Positions 1 through 6,745 of a DNA stretch of 6,793 nucleotides are shown here, piece by piece. Source of the DNA: DASUMP01 sp036277635 (lineage in GTDB: Bacteria; Actinomycetota; Acidimicrobiia; IMCC26256; PALSA-610); the NCBI GenBank assembly GCA_036277635.1, contig DASUMP010000052.1, forward strand, positions 1-6,793, read 5' to 3'. Made by a program: the position numbers and the translations under genes. Position 1 is the first letter of the stretch; every line of letters starts with the position of its first letter. Below the pieces are notes generated by a model, which did not search any database, was not told the origin of the DNA, and was given only the letters and a program-made list of their open reading frames with translations.

Positions 1-831
1 GGTGTCGACGAACGTGATGCGACCGTCGGGCGTCCACGCGAGCGGGCCGTCGTGGATCTCCGCGACGACACGGCGCGCGTCGGTGCCGTCGGGGCGCACG
101 ACCCACAGCGCTTCGGGTTCGCCCGTCGGGCGCCGTCGGAACGCGATCCACTCGCCGTCGGCCGACCACACCGGGCCGACGTCGCCGGGGCCGGCCGTGA
201 GGACTCGTTCGTCGGTGCCGTCAGGCGCGAGGGTCAGGATCTGACTGTTGTCGCTCGCGTCTTCCCGCGCGACGACGAGTCGCGATCCGTCGGGCGACCA
301 CGCGGGATGGCGCACGCCGTTGCCCTTGCCGGCGTCGGTGGTCGTCGTCACCCGCCGCACGTCGGTGCCGTCGGCGCGCATCACGTAGATGTCGGTGACG
401 CGCTTCACGCCGCGCAACGGGTTGTCGCGCTCGCTCTGGAACGCGATCCACTCGCCGTCGGTCGAAAACGAGGGCGAGCCGTCGTTCCAGCTCGGGTCGA
501 CGCTCAGCTGCGCGAGGTCGGTGCCGTCGAGGTCGATCGCGAAGATCGCCGAGCCTTCGGCGCCGCCTTCGAACGTGCGCACGAACGCGATCCGCGGTGT
601 GGCGGGGATCGTGGTCGCCACCGGATCCGCCCTCGTCTCCACGAGCTGGTCGTCGCCGTCGAGCGCGAGGATGCCGGCACCGGCGGCGAGCACGAGCGCG
701 ACCGCGGGCGCGACCGTGAGCACGCGTCGGCGCCGACGCAGCGTGCGCCCGCGTGCCACGACGTCGCGGTGCAGCTCGTCCCACGACCGGCGCAGGACGA
801 CGTCGTCGTCGCGCCCGTCACGCGCGGTCAC
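1..831 (-). CDS. Membrane-anchored PD40/TolB-like beta-propeller protein, 3' end missing
   Basis: The reading frame is open from a GTG at 831-829 to the left edge, giving 277 codons with no stop, so the C-terminus is missing. Residues 1-37 are charged and end in a run of arginines (RTLRRRRR). Residues 38-57 are a hydrophobic helix (LTVAPAVALVLAAGAGILAL), and by the positive-inside rule the rest is extracytoplasmic. From about residue 78 come four propeller repeats. Each has a [FW][ST]xDG turn (near residues 122, 178, 222 and 266) and a DGTD turn (102, 154, 204 and 248), typical of PD40/TolB-type blades. The GTG overlaps the TGA of the upstream ECF sigma gene (GTGA), so translation is probably coupled, and a G-rich stretch (GGGGGGTGG) precedes it. 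The family is known for ligand or partner binding rather than catalysis. Its place after an ECF gene suggests a sensor or anti-sigma-like partner, which is inference. No zinc-finger anti-sigma motif is seen. The propeller assignment is firm and the function is not. Confidence 0.85.
   Translation of the reverse strand, partial: MTARDGRDDDVVLRRSWDELHRDVVARGRTLRRRRRVLTVAPAVALVLAAGAGILALDGDDQLVETRADPVATTIPATPRIAFVRTFEGGAEGSAIFAIDLDGTDLAQLSVDPSWNDGSPSFSTDGEWIAFQSERDNPLRGVKRVTDIYVMRADGTDVRRVTTTTDAGKGNGVRHPAWSPDGSRLVVAREDASDNSQILTLAPDGTDERVLTAGPGDVGPVWSADGEWIAFRRRPTGEPEALWVVRPDGTDARRVVAEIHDGPLAWTPDGRITFVDT
138..461 (-). repeat. Duplicated 24-bp blade motif in the PD40 propeller gene
   Basis: A perfect 24-bp repeat lies at 138-161 and 438-461, exactly 300 bp (100 codons) apart. 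It encodes the propeller turn and strand DGEWIAF. A 12-bp motif, GTCGGTGCCGTC, also occurs at 79-90, 211-222, 361-372 and 517-528, always in frame, and encodes the four DGTD turns. These are internal blade repeats, not mobile or CRISPR repeats. Confidence 0.75.
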
Positions 832-1331
832 GATCCACCCCCCAAGAGCTCGGGCGTGAGCTCGACCCGCAGCTTCTCCTTGGCGCGACGCAGATGCGTC
901 TTGACCGTTCCCAGGCTGAGGCCGAGACGTTCGGCGACCTCCGGCTCACTGAGCCCGGCGAGGTGACGCAACACGATGACCTCGCGTTGGCGCGCGGGCA
1001 GCGCGCGCAGCGCGGCGACCAGCGCCAGCCGCGTCGCGGTCTGGTCATCGGTCGGTCCCGACGCGGGAGCGTCGAACACCGCGGTGCGGCGACGCGTGGC
1101 GTTGAGCGCGAGGTTCGTCGCGACGCGCAGCACCCAGGCGTCGCGATACGGCAGCGCACTGATCCGCGTCCAGTGGGCGTACGCGCGGCTGAGGGCCTCG
1201 GCCGCGATGTCTTCGGCCGCACTCGAGTCACCCAGGATCCGGCGGGCGACCCGGTACGCCTGGACGAACAGCTCACGGAACGCCTCGTCGAAGGTGTCGT
1301 CGGCGTCGCCGTGCTGCTTCCTGCGTGCCAT
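828..1331 (-). CDS. ECF-subfamily RNA polymerase sigma-70 factor (SigE-like)
   Basis: This 167-residue protein has the two-domain layout and usual length of an ECF sigma factor, which directs RNA polymerase core to a small regulon. Region 2 spans about residues 15-82. It includes the AAEDIAAEALSRAYAHW stretch (35-54), the core-binding and -10 recognition part, followed by YRDAWVLRVATNLALNATRR. A variable linker (83-99) leads to region 4 at about 100-156. There LPARQREVIVLRHLAGLS precedes the -35-binding helix-turn-helix EPEVAERLGLSLGTVKTHL. The ATG at 1331 is the only plausible start: the frame upstream has no ATG, GTG or TTG before an in-frame TAG at 1430-1428. The Shine-Dalgarno sequence is weak (GAGCGGGG). 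The stop overlaps the GTG of the downstream membrane propeller gene, so the pair is an operon. ECF genes are often followed by a membrane anti-sigma factor; here that slot holds the propeller. The target promoters cannot be deduced. Confidence 0.95.
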   Translation of the reverse strand: MARRKQHGDADDTFDEAFRELFVQAYRVARRILGDSSAAEDIAAEALSRAYAHWTRISALPYRDAWVLRVATNLALNATRRRTAVFDAPASGPTDDQTATRLALVAALRALPARQREVIVLRHLAGLSEPEVAERLGLSLGTVKTHLRRAKEKLRVELTPELLGGGS

Positions 1332-1499
1332 GCCCCGCTCGCGGACGGAGGGGTCTCCCCCTCGACGGCCGGCACCATTGTGCCGCGTCCGGTGCGGAGG
1401 CGCGCGCGTTCGCGGGGCATACGACCCCTACAACCGCCGAAGCCCCCGAATGGATGACGCGGGCACCACTCCCCCGCGCTCCCCGGCGAGACTGTCGGC
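1332..1499. promoter_or_regulatory. Divergent intergenic region between ECF sigma operon and small membrane protein gene
   Basis: These 168 bp separate two divergent genes, so promoters for both should lie here. No convincing -35/-10 pair was found on either strand. Small symmetric elements are visible: a perfect 6-bp inverted repeat at 1348-1353/1358-1363 (GAGGGG, TCTC, CCCCTC) in the presumed sigma-factor leader, and a weaker GGGG/CCCC pair around 1414-1428. Either could be an operator or leader hairpin, but in such GC-rich DNA short repeats also occur by chance. Confidence 0.45.
1348..1363. repeat. 6-bp perfect inverted repeat in the ECF sigma gene leader
   Basis: The arms GAGGGG (1348-1353) and CCCCTC (1358-1363) flank the 4-nt loop TCTC. 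The repeat lies 17-32 bases upstream of the sigma-factor ATG, so it could form a leader hairpin or an operator half-site pair. There is no T-tract, so it is not an intrinsic terminator. Confidence 0.4.
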
Positions 1500-1994
1500 G
1501 TGGCCTCCGACGTCAGCAGCCTCCGCCGCATCATCATCCCGATGGCGCTCATCGGCTTCACCGCCATGGCCGCGCTCGGCAGCTGGCTCCTCGTCCGCAG
1601 CGTCGACGACGCGATCTACGCCCGCTCCGAGTGGGCCGCCGACGTGGAAGCCGACCCCGGCTTCTCCCATCGCCCCGCCGGTACCACCGACGTCGGCCCG
1701 CCCGAGCTGCGCGACTGCGACTCCCTCGACGCCGGTGAGGTCAACCCGATGCTGCGCCGCACGATCCGCGCCGCCGACCCCGACGCCGCGATCACCAGCT
1801 TCGCAACCGAACTCGAGGCCGCCGGCTGGACCGACCAACAGCTCGACGACCCCTCCGTCGCCGCCTTCGAGCGCGAGTTCGGACCGAGCGACGACGTGCA
1901 CCGCACGTTCGTGCGCGTGCGTCCGGGCGAGTCCACCACCGAGGTGCTCGTCGAAGCCATCGACATCGACGAGACCTGCTCGACGTCAGACTGA
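1500..1994 (+). CDS. Small membrane-anchored protein of unknown function
   Basis: I do not recognise this 164-residue protein. The GTG at 1500 is the first possible start after an in-frame TGA at 1455-1457, with a modest GGCGAG about 9 bases upstream. The next in-frame ATG (1542, residue 15) would lie inside the hydrophobic segment and is less likely. Residues 1-10 carry two arginines. Residues 11-31 (IIIPMALIGFTAMAALGSWLL) form one transmembrane helix or an uncleaved signal anchor, and no lipobox cysteine is present. The remaining roughly 130 residues are acidic and probably extracytoplasmic. They contain two cysteines, in ELRDCDS and near the C-terminus in DETCSTSD, which could pair as a disulfide. 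The stretch DAAITSFATELEAAGW looks like one amphipathic helix. The gene is divergent from the ECF sigma operon and lies 56 bp before the next plus-strand gene. It could be part of the sigma regulon, but nothing in the sequence shows this. Confidence 0.75.
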   Translation: MASDVSSLRRIIIPMALIGFTAMAALGSWLLVRSVDDAIYARSEWAADVEADPGFSHRPAGTTDVGPPELRDCDSLDAGEVNPMLRRTIRAADPDAAITSFATELEAAGWTDQQLDDPSVAAFEREFGPSDDVHRTFVRVRPGESTTEVLVEAIDIDETCSTSD

Positions 1995-2050
1995 GCGAGG
2001 CTGGCCGCCTCAGGCTGGCGCGTCGAAGCAATGCGCGAGAGCATCTCGCG
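1995..2050 (+). promoter_or_regulatory. Short spacer with two inverted repeats, one abutting the next ATG
   Basis: Two symmetric elements lie in this 56-bp gap. GAGGC/GCCTC (1997-2001/2007-2011) follows directly after the stop of the upstream gene. A perfect 7-bp inverted repeat, CGCGAGA/TCTCGCG (2034-2040/2044-2050, loop GCA), ends at the base before the ATG at 2051. The second could form an RNA hairpin over the ribosome-binding zone or act as an operator. Neither has a U-tract, so neither looks like a standard terminator. Confidence 0.45.
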
Positions 2051-2737
2051 ATGGTGATCGCCACCGTCGACATCGCGGACCTCGGCGTCGGGTCGACACT
2101 TCGCTCGATGCGCCAGCGACCGCCGAGCGCGGCCGTCCCCGGATTGCGATGGCTCGACACCGCAGTCGCAGTACCGCTCGCGAGCACGCGACCTCCGACG
2201 TTTCGGCGCGCGGCGATGATCGCGTTCTGGGACGACGAAGCCGCCGCGGCCGCCTTCATGCGCGACCATCCGCTCGGACAGCGCTTCGCGGCGAGCGGCT
2301 TCCACGCCGTCGTCCGGCCGGTACGCGCGTTCGGCACGTGGCCCGGTCTGCCCGACGACATACCCAGAGCGCGCGCGACCAGTCACGAGGGTCCCGTGCT
2401 CGTCACGACGCTCGGGAAGCTCCGGATGAGCCACGTCGTGCGGTTCATGCGCGCGAGCCGTCCCGCCGAGCGAGCCGCGCTGGCCGCCGACGGGTTCGTG
2501 TGGGGAACTGCGGCGACACGACCTGCGGGGCGTCGCCCGCCGCTCATGGCCACGATCTCGCTGTGGGAGAGCGCTGACGCCGCGGCCGCCTACGCGTACT
2601 CGGACCCGACGGCTGGCCACCCGCGTGCGCTGACGGAGCAGCGCCGCAAAGACTTCCATCACGAATCAGCGTTCATCCGCCACGCCCCGCTCACGATGAC
2701 AGGCTCGGTTCGAGGAATGCCCTCGATCACCGCGTGA
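2051..2737 (+). CDS. Spheroidene monooxygenase (CrtA)-like protein
   Basis: The 228-residue product resembles the CrtA/spheroidene monooxygenase family, haem-dependent oxygenases that introduce keto groups into acyclic carotenoids in purple bacteria; many actinobacterial members have no proven substrate. The sequence shows two similar halves, as expected for a fused pair of ferredoxin-like (dimeric alpha/beta barrel) lobes. Half one (about 1-95) has PGLRW, then RAAMIAFWDDEAAAAAFMRD. Half two (about 113-215) has DGFVWGTAA, then MATISLWESADAAAAYAYSD. The C-terminal EQRRKDFHHESAFIRHAPL resembles the family's conserved end. No signal peptide or membrane helix is seen, so it is probably cytoplasmic. 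ATG 2051 is chosen because no in-frame start is seen in the 56-bp gap upstream; a weak GAGAG at 2037-2041 sits inside a hairpin. No other carotenoid gene is in the window, so the substrate is unknown. The family call comes from remembered motifs, and a general stress-type alpha/beta-barrel monooxygenase is the main alternative. Confidence 0.7.
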   Translation: MVIATVDIADLGVGSTLRSMRQRPPSAAVPGLRWLDTAVAVPLASTRPPTFRRAAMIAFWDDEAAAAAFMRDHPLGQRFAASGFHAVVRPVRAFGTWPGLPDDIPRARATSHEGPVLVTTLGKLRMSHVVRFMRASRPAERAALAADGFVWGTAATRPAGRRPPLMATISLWESADAAAAYAYSDPTAGHPRALTEQRRKDFHHESAFIRHAPLTMTGSVRGMPSITA

Positions 2738-2752
2738 CGCGACGCGTGACGC
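2731..2752 (+). repeat. 10-bp direct repeat at the end of the CrtA-like gene
   Basis: CGCGTGACGC occurs at 2731-2740 and again at 2743-2752, a 12-bp period. The first copy contains the TGA stop of the CrtA-like gene. The core GCGT-G-ACGC is itself nearly palindromic. The gap between the convergent genes (2738-2782) holds nothing else of note and no T-tract terminator. Confidence 0.5.
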
Positions 2753-2782
2753 CACCGCGAGCCTCGAAGGAGCACGTCGAAC

Positions 2783-5700
2783 TCAACCTTGCGGGTACTG
2801 CGGGCAGGTGCGCTGCAACGCGCCGGCCGTGGGGAGGTAGCGGCTCCACTCCTCCTCGGTGAGGTTGCGCCCCGCGAGGCTGCAGGCAGCCTCTCGGACA
2901 CGTGCGGGCGCGAGGTCCCATTGGGCGCGGGCGGCGCCGCTGCCCGCGAACGCCGAGACGTTGGAGTCGCTCCCGCTGAAGGCCGCCAGGGTCGGCCCCG
3001 GCATCTCCGGACCGAGCGTGCGCCCGGCGTCGAGGTCGACGAGTCGCCATCCTGCAGTGCTGGTGAGGACCACCTCCCCGCCGGCCGGCGCCGGCGATAT
3101 GTAGTAGGCGATCGTGCTGCGCACCTCGAGCGGTGGCCCGAAGGGACGGAACGTCTGGGCGTCGTAGCGGCGGAGCATGTTCCCCGCCAAGACGACGAGC
3201 CGACCGTCCGCATCGACAGCGATCGCCGCAGCACCCGGGAACCTCGTGCGGAGGCGGGGTCGGCCGTCGAGGTCGGTGAGCTCGACGACGTCCGGGGTGC
3301 CGCCCGACGGGCCGCTGACCCAGAGGACCTCGGAGTCGTCCCGGTAGACGAGCGACAGCGCGACGAGGAGGTTGGGGACGGCGTGGGTGGATCGGAGCTG
3401 CTTGCTCTCGACGTCGTAGAGCGCGACCGACGTCACCCCGGCCAACTCGGCCTGCGGGTAATTGCCGATCGCGATCTGGCGGCCGTCCGGCCGCCACGTG
3501 CACCCAGCGGGCGTGCCGAGGGCGGCGGCGACGCCAGGCGCGCGGCTGAGCTCCCGGAACGGCGCGGTGCCTGATCGAATCACGACGTCACCGGTGCCGA
3601 GCGCGATCGTTGCGATCCGTCCACTGCCGCGATCGACGCAGGCGGCCGGATTCAGCTTTCGGGCCACGCGCTGCACCGCCGCGGGGAGCGACGCCACATC
3701 AGGGGTGACCGGAAGGCGAGGTCCCAACGGCCGACGATCGGCGTCGAGGACGGTGACCGCGGTGTCGGGCCCGAGCGTCGAGAACCCGAGGAGGCGGTCG
3801 GGGTCGCCGGTGGGACCGACGCCGAAGTCGAACTCGTCCGCGTCGGGGCTGGCGAGCGAAGCGGTGCCGGTCAGGTCCCAGCGGCTCACCGGTCCGGCGC
3901 CCACCGTGGCGAGCAGCACCTGGTTGGGGTCGAGGAACCGGATCGGTCCCTGCTGGGTCCCGGTGTGCACGACCGCGATCCCCGGCGGCGGCGCCATCGT
4001 CGCCGCGTCGAACGCCTGGAACCCGGCGTTGCCGTTCACGCCGAGACGCGTGTACGTGGCGTCGTAGGCGAGGTCCGCCGAACCGACCGGACTGAGGCCT
4101 TGGTCGACGACGTGCTCGACGGGCGCGGCCTCGTCGAGGTCGTACCAGGAGATGTCGCCTGGTGCGCCGCCGATCCTCCGGCTGACGACGACGCGCCGTC
4201 GGGCCCAGTCGAGCACGATGTCGTAGGCGCTGGGAACCGTGAACGCGTGGAGCAGCGCGCCGGTTGCGACGTCGTTGACGGTCAGATCGCTCCGTTCGGT
4301 CCCCTCGGCGGTCGGTTGGCTCGCGACGGCCGCGATCACACTGCCGTCCGCACTGACGTCGACCCTGCCGGGCGTGACCCGCACACCTGCGGGCGCAGGG
4401 GCACGCACCCAGGTGTCGCCCGCCCGGGTGTACACCGCGTACTCGACGCGCCCGGGAGTCTCGGGGTGCGCGGCGCCCCAGACCGCCAGGGTGCGACCGT
4501 CGAAGCCGAGCTTGAACGCTCCGTCGCGGATGCCGGTCGCGAGCGGTGTTTTTCCGATCGGCGCGAGCGTCCGGCCCGAGTAGGTCCACAGCTGGCCGTC
4601 GGCGTCGAGCACTCCGAGGACCGTGGTGTCCAAGCTGGCCGCCCCCCACTGGATCTTGGTCGGAAGGGGTGACGTCGCGGGCCAGGGGACCGAGCGACCG
4701 GTGCGCCAGTCGTACACGTCCAGCCGCGTGGGGTCCGGACTGACCACGACCCGATGGTCGGAGATCGGCGCGAGGACGCCGGTCGCGCTGCTGAACGTCT
4801 GCTGGATACGGGGCTCGGCCATCACGACGTTCAACATCGCGTCGCGTGTGTCGGCGTTCGGTGCCTGGCGGTCGGCCTCGACGGCAAGGAGCGCCGCGAG
4901 CTGTCGATCGGTCGGCAGGATCGACTGCGACTGGGTGATGAGCAGCTGCTGGCGCGCCGTCGCGGCGTTGGCCTCGGCACGCGCCGCGTTGTCCGCGGCA
5001 CGCGCCGCGTTGTCGTTGGCCTTGGCGCGCTGCGTCACGGCGAACGCGCCGAAGACGAGCGCGAGCACGAGCACGATGGCGGTGGCAGTGAGGGTGCGCC
5101 GCAGTCGTCGGTTCTGGCGCGCCTGGAGGGCAGCACGTTGCTCGGCCTCGACGCGTTCGTGGTCCGCGAGCTCGTGGCTTGCGGCGAGGAACTCGCGTTC
5201 GGATTGCGCGAGCGGCATGCGGCGGGCGACGTCGGCGGCGGCGGCGAGGCGGGGTCCGCGGTAGAGCACGGAGTCGTCGCGTCCGGCTGCTTCCCAGTCG
5301 CCGGCGGTCTGGGTGATGAGGCGGCGCAGGCGGATCGTGTCGCGGTCGGCGTCGATCCACTCTCGGAGACGCGGCCACTCCCGCAGCAGTGCCTCGTGCG
5401 CGACCTCGACGGTCGGCTCGCGCGTGATCGGGTGGTGATCGGTGACCAGCAGCCGGTTGGCGCGGTACTGCTCGATCACGTCGGGTGGGACCCCGGTGAG
5501 CTCCTCGGTGGTAGCCCGGCGTCGGAGGTCGTCGTTGTCGTCGCCGGGTGTCACCAGCTGCGTGAAGAGGCTGCGAACGCCGGCCTGGCGGGCCGGATCC
5601 ATCTCCGCGTACAGGTCCTCGGCGCGACGCGCCAGCGCGCCCCCGATCCCGCCCAGCTCCTCGTACGCCTTGGTGGTCACCGTCGCGTTGTCCCGACGGT

Positions 5701-6745
5701 CGTAGAGCTCGGTGAGGGTGAACTGCAGCAGCGGCAGAGCGCCGGGGCGGCTGATGACCTCACCGATCATCGTGGCGACGAGGCCGGGTTCGAAGCGCAC
5801 GGCGGCGCGCTCGGCCGGACCGACGATCGCGTCCTGCAGCTCGGACGCGGACATCGGCGTCACTGCGAACGTCGCGTCGCTGACGACGCGCCCGAGGCCG
5901 GGGTGCTGGAGCGGGCGGTCGTAGAGGTCGGCCCGCAGCGTGACGACCACGCGCAGGGTCGCCTGGTCGGCCGTGGCGGCGTGCTCGAGCAGCTCGGCGA
6001 ACCGGTCGCGCTCGGCGTGGGAGTCGACCAGAGTCCACAGCTCTTCGAACTGGTCGATGACGAGCACCAGCTGCTCGCCTTCCGCGAGATCCGCCGCGAC
6101 GGCCACGAGCCCGCCCGGTGCTTGCAGCCGCTCGGCGATGGCGGACTCGTCCTCGACCGTGGCGACGCGCCGGAGTGCCGCCTCGAGCTCGGACATCGGC
6201 GCGGTCCCCGGCACCATCGAGACCACGAGCGCGCCGCGGCGGCGGAACTCGGGCACGACACCGGCGTGGACGAGCGAGCTCTTGCCCGACCCCGACGGAC
6301 CGACGACCGCGACGAACGGCTCCGCCTCGACGGCGGCGACGAGCCGCCCGACGAGCTCGTCACGGCCGCAGTAGTCGGCGGCGTCGGCCTCGCGAAAGGC
6401 GCGCAGGCCCTTGTACGGGTTGGCCCCGACGGCAGGCATCGACACGACCGTCGAGGAGATCGTGCGCGCTTCCAAGCCTCCGGTCAGCCCACCGGTGGTG
6501 CGGATCGCGGCGGGCGCCCCCGTCAGCGCCAGGTGCCACGCCTGGGCGAACTCGGCGATGCTCGCGAACCGGTCGTCGGGGTGCGGCGCGGTGGCGCGTT
6601 GGAGCACCACGTCGATCGCCTCCGGCACAGCGACGACATCGCTGAGCAACGGCACGGTCGCAGTGAAGGTGGTGCGGGCCGAGTTGGCCGACGACCCGCG
6701 GTTCGTCCAGCGGTTCGAGGCCGAGGCGCAGCTGGTCGCGCGCAT
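2783..6745 (-). CDS. Kinase-remnant / nSTAND1 NTPase / transmembrane / WD40-like propeller protein, 5' part disrupted
   Basis: The open frame gives 1320 residues from ATG 6745, but residues 1-29 are antisense to a kinase N-lobe and are probably not real; recognisable protein begins near residue 30 (about 6657). Residues 31-75 are the end of a Ser/Thr kinase C-lobe (PEAIDVVLQRATAPHPDDRF, then IAEFAQAW). Residues about 109-470 are an nSTAND1 NTPase: NPYKGLRAF entry motif, CGRDEL, Walker A GPSGSGKSS (149-157), Walker B LVLVIDQFEELW (226-237), LRADLYDR (270-276) and the closing VAHEALLREWPRLREW (448-463). Arginines at 546-550 precede a membrane helix (551-570), placing the NTPase in the cytoplasm. 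A heptad linker (578-598), the LAALLAVEADRQAP motif and a degenerate WD40-like propeller (about 640-1280) follow. The C-terminus (CSLAGRNLTEEEW, then CPQYPQG) matches these proteins' usual end. STAND proteins are signal-dependent switches, sometimes in immunity or conflict. A TAG at 6772-6770 blocks upstream extension, so the kinase is incomplete. Confidence 0.88.
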   Translation of the reverse strand: MRATSCASASNRWTNRGSSANSARTTFTATVPLLSDVVAVPEAIDVVLQRATAPHPDDRFASIAEFAQAWHLALTGAPAAIRTTGGLTGGLEARTISSTVVSMPAVGANPYKGLRAFREADAADYCGRDELVGRLVAAVEAEPFVAVVGPSGSGKSSLVHAGVVPEFRRRGALVVSMVPGTAPMSELEAALRRVATVEDESAIAERLQAPGGLVAVAADLAEGEQLVLVIDQFEELWTLVDSHAERDRFAELLEHAATADQATLRVVVTLRADLYDRPLQHPGLGRVVSDATFAVTPMSASELQDAIVGPAERAAVRFEPGLVATMIGEVISRPGALPLLQFTLTELYDRRDNATVTTKAYEELGGIGGALARRAEDLYAEMDPARQAGVRSLFTQLVTPGDDNDDLRRRATTEELTGVPPDVIEQYRANRLLVTDHHPITREPTVEVAHEALLREWPRLREWIDADRDTIRLRRLITQTAGDWEAAGRDDSVLYRGPRLAAAADVARRMPLAQSEREFLAASHELADHERVEAEQRAALQARQNRRLRRTLTATAIVLVLALVFGAFAVTQRAKANDNAARAADNAARAEANAATARQQLLITQSQSILPTDRQLAALLAVEADRQAPNADTRDAMLNVVMAEPRIQQTFSSATGVLAPISDHRVVVSPDPTRLDVYDWRTGRSVPWPATSPLPTKIQWGAASLDTTVLGVLDADGQLWTYSGRTLAPIGKTPLATGIRDGAFKLGFDGRTLAVWGAAHPETPGRVEYAVYTRAGDTWVRAPAPAGVRVTPGRVDVSADGSVIAAVASQPTAEGTERSDLTVNDVATGALLHAFTVPSAYDIVLDWARRRVVVSRRIGGAPGDISWYDLDEAAPVEHVVDQGLSPVGSADLAYDATYTRLGVNGNAGFQAFDAATMAPPPGIAVVHTGTQQGPIRFLDPNQVLLATVGAGPVSRWDLTGTASLASPDADEFDFGVGPTGDPDRLLGFSTLGPDTAVTVLDADRRPLGPRLPVTPDVASLPAAVQRVARKLNPAACVDRGSGRIATIALGTGDVVIRSGTAPFRELSRAPGVAAALGTPAGCTWRPDGRQIAIGNYPQAELAGVTSVALYDVESKQLRSTHAVPNLLVALSLVYRDDSEVLWVSGPSGGTPDVVELTDLDGRPRLRTRFPGAAAIAVDADGRLVVLAGNMLRRYDAQTFRPFGPPLEVRSTIAYYISPAPAGGEVVLTSTAGWRLVDLDAGRTLGPEMPGPTLAAFSGSDSNVSAFAGSGAARAQWDLAPARVREAACSLAGRNLTEEEWSRYLPTAGALQRTCPQYPQG
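4975..5014 (-). repeat. 21-bp-period tandem repeat encoding a coiled-coil heptad linker
   Basis: A 19-bp sequence beginning CGGCACGCGCC is perfectly repeated at 4975-4993 and 4996-5014, a period of 21 bp or seven codons. On the minus strand it encodes DNAARAA followed by DNAARAE, then a diverged ANAATAR. A seven-residue period with regularly placed alanines fits a coiled-coil stalk just outside the membrane helix of the STAND protein. Confidence 0.7.
6653..6662. other. Strand-switch junction inside a kinase gene (inversion or assembly breakpoint)
   Basis: Left of this point the minus strand encodes a kinase C-lobe (VPLLSDVVAVPEAIDVVLQ, starting near 6655). Right of it the plus strand encodes a kinase N-lobe (VAVKVV, starting at 6657). 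The two homologies meet with a gap of a few bases at most. No long inverted repeat, insertion-sequence end or obvious recombinase site is visible in the bases at the join. Confidence 0.7.

Noticed and set aside
79..528. Regularly spaced 12-bp repeats considered as a possible CRISPR or regulatory array
   Set aside because: Spacings are unequal, are multiples of three and match propeller turns in a coding frame.
52..966. Plus-strand frame of 304 codons opposite the PD40 gene and the sigma-factor end
   Set aside because: Antisense to two well-supported minus-strand genes, and its composition mirrors the blade repeats.
1997..2011. Inverted repeat after a stop codon considered as an intrinsic terminator
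   Set aside because: Only a 5-bp stem and no following T-tract.
976..2577. Long plus-strand reading frame of 533 codons across the sigma gene and two other genes
   Set aside because: Its product is low-complexity Arg/Ser/Pro-rich with no family likeness, and it runs through three well-supported genes in other frames. It is a GC-bias artefact.
1616..2662. Minus-strand frame of 348 codons opposite the small membrane protein and CrtA-like genes
   Set aside because: Arginine-rich antisense translation with no recognisable domain; the plus-strand genes have clear structure.
3699..5378. Minus-strand frame of 559 codons in another frame of the STAND gene
   Set aside because: Arg/Pro-rich shadow of the WD40-like and membrane regions; the overlapping 1320-codon frame carries all recognisable motifs.
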